Shown: one piece after another, positions 62,707-64,000 of the stretch | Numbering within the stretch: position 1 is the first letter of the stretch | Layout: each line of letters opens with the position of its first letter | Source: JBGVSA01 sp049840475 | GTDB lineage: Bacteria; Pseudomonadota; Gammaproteobacteria; Burkholderiales; Rhodocyclaceae | Length of the DNA: 64,000 bases | Assembly: GCA_049840475.1 (NCBI GenBank) | Contig: JASGKX010000001.1 | Span: forward strand, 124,001 to 188,000 | Direction: 5' to 3' | Position numbers and translations under genes: made by a program | Notes under the pieces: model-generated | What the model was told of the DNA's origin: nothing | Database searches by the model: none | The model's input: only the letters and a program-made list of their open reading frames with translations

Positions 62707-63838
62707 ATGTTCGTGATGACCTCGTTGCGCGCCCGTGCGCCCGCCCTGCTGTTCGGCCTGATCAACCTTGTGGTCGTCGCCCTGCTCACGACCACGTGGT
62801 GGTACGGCGCCCTGTGGGGAGCCGTCATGCTGGCAGCCCTCGTCGTGCTCGGCCCGCGCAGTCAGTCGGCCCCCCCTGCAAGCGCCGCAGCCGCCATCGA
62901 ACCAGAAGACACACCGACCACCTCGCCCGCACTCGCCTCTCTCGTGGCCGACGTGGTGCCGCTGTGGAGCGGTCACGTTGGCCTGGTGCAACAGCAGATC
63001 AAGGACGCCATCGATTCACTCAGTCAGCAGTTCGCCTCGCTTTCAGAGCGACTGGCCGCAGGCCATGAACGCGATCAGGCCGATGGCGACGCGCTGACCA
63101 CCATCCGCACGGCCGAACAAGGTTTGCAGGAAATCATCGCCACGCTGAACCAGACGCAAGAATTCCGCGTGCGCCTGATGGAGCAGATCAGCGGGGTGGC
63201 TGCGTATGCCGACGATCTGCGCCGCATGGCCGACGAAGTGGCCAACATCGCCAAGCAAACCAACCTGCTGGCACTCAACGCCGCCATCGAAGCGGCGCGC
63301 GCAGGTGAGTCTGGTCGAGGCTTCGCAGTCGTCGCCGACGAAGTCCGCAAGCTGTCGAACGCAATCGGGAGAGACCGGCAAGCGCATCCAAGAAACGGTC
63401 AACACCGTGGGCGATGCGATCTCCACCGCACTGGAACAATCCGAGCAATTCGCCGCGCAGGAAAGCACCGCCGTGGCGCAAGCGCACGACGCCGCGCAAC
63501 GTATCGTCACTGACTTCAATGCGACCGCTACGGGCATGCACGCGTCGGTCGAACGTCTGCGCGAAGAACGTCAGGCGCTTGAATCCGATATCGCCGGCGT
63601 GCTGGTGCATCTGCAGTTCCAGGACCGCGTGCATCAGGTGATCGACCACGTCACGCACGACATGGACCGCATGACGCAAGCCGCCGGAACACTGCGCGAC
63701 GACACGCGCGCCGAAGTGCCGGATCCGATCCACTGGCGCGACACGCTGGCCGCCAGCTACACCATGCTTGAGCAGCGACAGGTGCACGGCATCCAGGCAG
63801 GCGGCACGACGGCGCAATCGTCGATCACATTTTTCTAA
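62707..63838 (+). pseudogene. Methyl-accepting chemotaxis-type protein, +1 frameshift
   Basis: After two N-terminal membrane helices (about 14-55) comes a coiled coil and the chemoreceptor hairpin tip: ANIAKQTNLLALNAAIEAARAGESGRGFAVVADEVRKLS. The frame then leaves, and the continuation QSGETGKRIQETVNTVGDAI is in the next frame. Removing one A at 63357-63358 (GTCGAAC to GTCGAC) gives 376 residues. There is no periplasmic sensor domain, HAMP domain or usual methylation helix length, so it is a short, signal-poor receptor. A CheY-like gene follows after 25 nt. ATG 62716 is an alternative start. Confidence 0.82.
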
Positions 63839-63863
63839 TAACAACGGGACATACCCACCCACC

Positions 63864-64000
63864 ATGAGCAAAACCATTCTCATCGTCGACGATTCGTTCA
63901 GTCTGCGTCAGACCCTGGTGATCGCGCTGCGCGGCGCAGGGTATGACATCGTCGAGGCGGTCGATGGCCGCGACGCGCTGACCAAGCTGGACGGCAAGCG
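63864..64000 (+). CDS. CheY-like response regulator, 5' part only
   Basis: The first 45 residues of a receiver domain are visible before the window ends. VDDSFSLRQTL provides the acidic pocket (Asp9/Asp10), and YDIVEAVDGRDALTKL is typical of CheY. It starts 25 nt after the chemoreceptor stop. Probably it is the first of a chemotaxis or twitching-control operon; the phospho-acceptor Asp lies outside the window. Confidence 0.88.
   Translation, partial: MSKTILIVDDSFSLRQTLVIALRGAGYDIVEAVDGRDALTKLDGK

Noticed and set aside
5592..63838. Programmed +1 frameshifting as explanation of the split genes
   Set aside because: The affected genes are unrelated, there is no shared slippery codon plus stop or stimulatory structure in phase, and the shared signal is on either DNA strand, so it is a DNA- or read-level motif.
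1..64000. tRNA genes, insertion sequences and prophage genes
   Set aside because: None was recognised; the gene-free gaps are short or explained, and no transposase or integrase family is present.

Overview
The window is high-GC DNA from a betaproteobacterium, most likely of the order Burkholderiales. The housekeeping blocks support this: rfaE2 followed by a CNNM/CorC gene, pilB-pilC-pilD, fmdB-DUF502-aspS, and dnaE. No tRNA, rRNA, CRISPR array, insertion sequence or phage gene was seen. Genus-level placement cannot be made from the sequence alone.

Layout. Positions 1-990 hold the 3' end of an oligopeptidase B gene. Positions 965-26617 form one long minus-strand exopolysaccharide (EPS) locus of the exosortase A (XrtA)/PEP-CTERM type. 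In transcription order it runs: outer-membrane export lipoprotein, chain-length regulator, tyrosine autokinase, beta-barrel protein, ATPase, deacetylase, FemAB-like protein, glycosyltransferase, XrtA-EpsI fusion, glycosyltransferase, a 1.7-kb repeat island, Asn-synthase-like amidotransferase, three glycosyltransferases, O-ligase, a second deacetylase, glycosyltransferase, Wzx-type flippase, methyltransferase, glycosyltransferase. Most junctions overlap by 1-8 nt, so translation is probably coupled. Divergently, at 27086, lies a PEP-CTERM substrate (PepA-like, flocculation type) behind a sigma-54-like promoter. It is followed by an unusual operon: FAD-linked oxidase, two FtsX-type permeases with no ATPase, and a PEP-CTERM-associated acyltransferase. 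A histidine kinase/LuxR response-regulator pair follows on the minus strand.

Positions 35062-44160 carry core genes: LPS heptose adenylyltransferase, CNNM/CorC protein, type IV pilus assembly genes with another good sigma-54-like site upstream of pilB, FmdB zinc ribbon, DUF502 protein and AspRS. Positions 44277-46339 are an SDR dehydrogenase with a pair of AAATCGATTT-type operators and a LacI-family regulator. Then come a DUF455 protein, two tandem paralogous Na+/H+ antiporters and dnaE.

Positions 55028-62471 are a compact, translationally coupled cluster: DarA-like flavodoxin-fold protein, KAS III, a small unknown protein, a BtrH_N/DUF4872 cysteine-hydrolase-like protein, ABC ATPase and permease, acyl carrier protein, a KAS II-like ketosynthase with a changed active site, and a cysteine-less ketosynthase-like protein. 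It looks like an acyl/polyketide assembly-and-export pathway whose product is not known to me. A chemoreceptor and the start of a CheY-like gene end the window.

A window-wide anomaly: seven genes each carry exactly one +1 frameshift, and every one falls at the same 7-mer, GTNGAAC, where GTNGAC would restore the frame. This points to a systematic consensus error or a motif-specific mutation hotspot rather than independent gene decay. Those genes are listed as pseudogenes as written, but they are probably intact in the organism.
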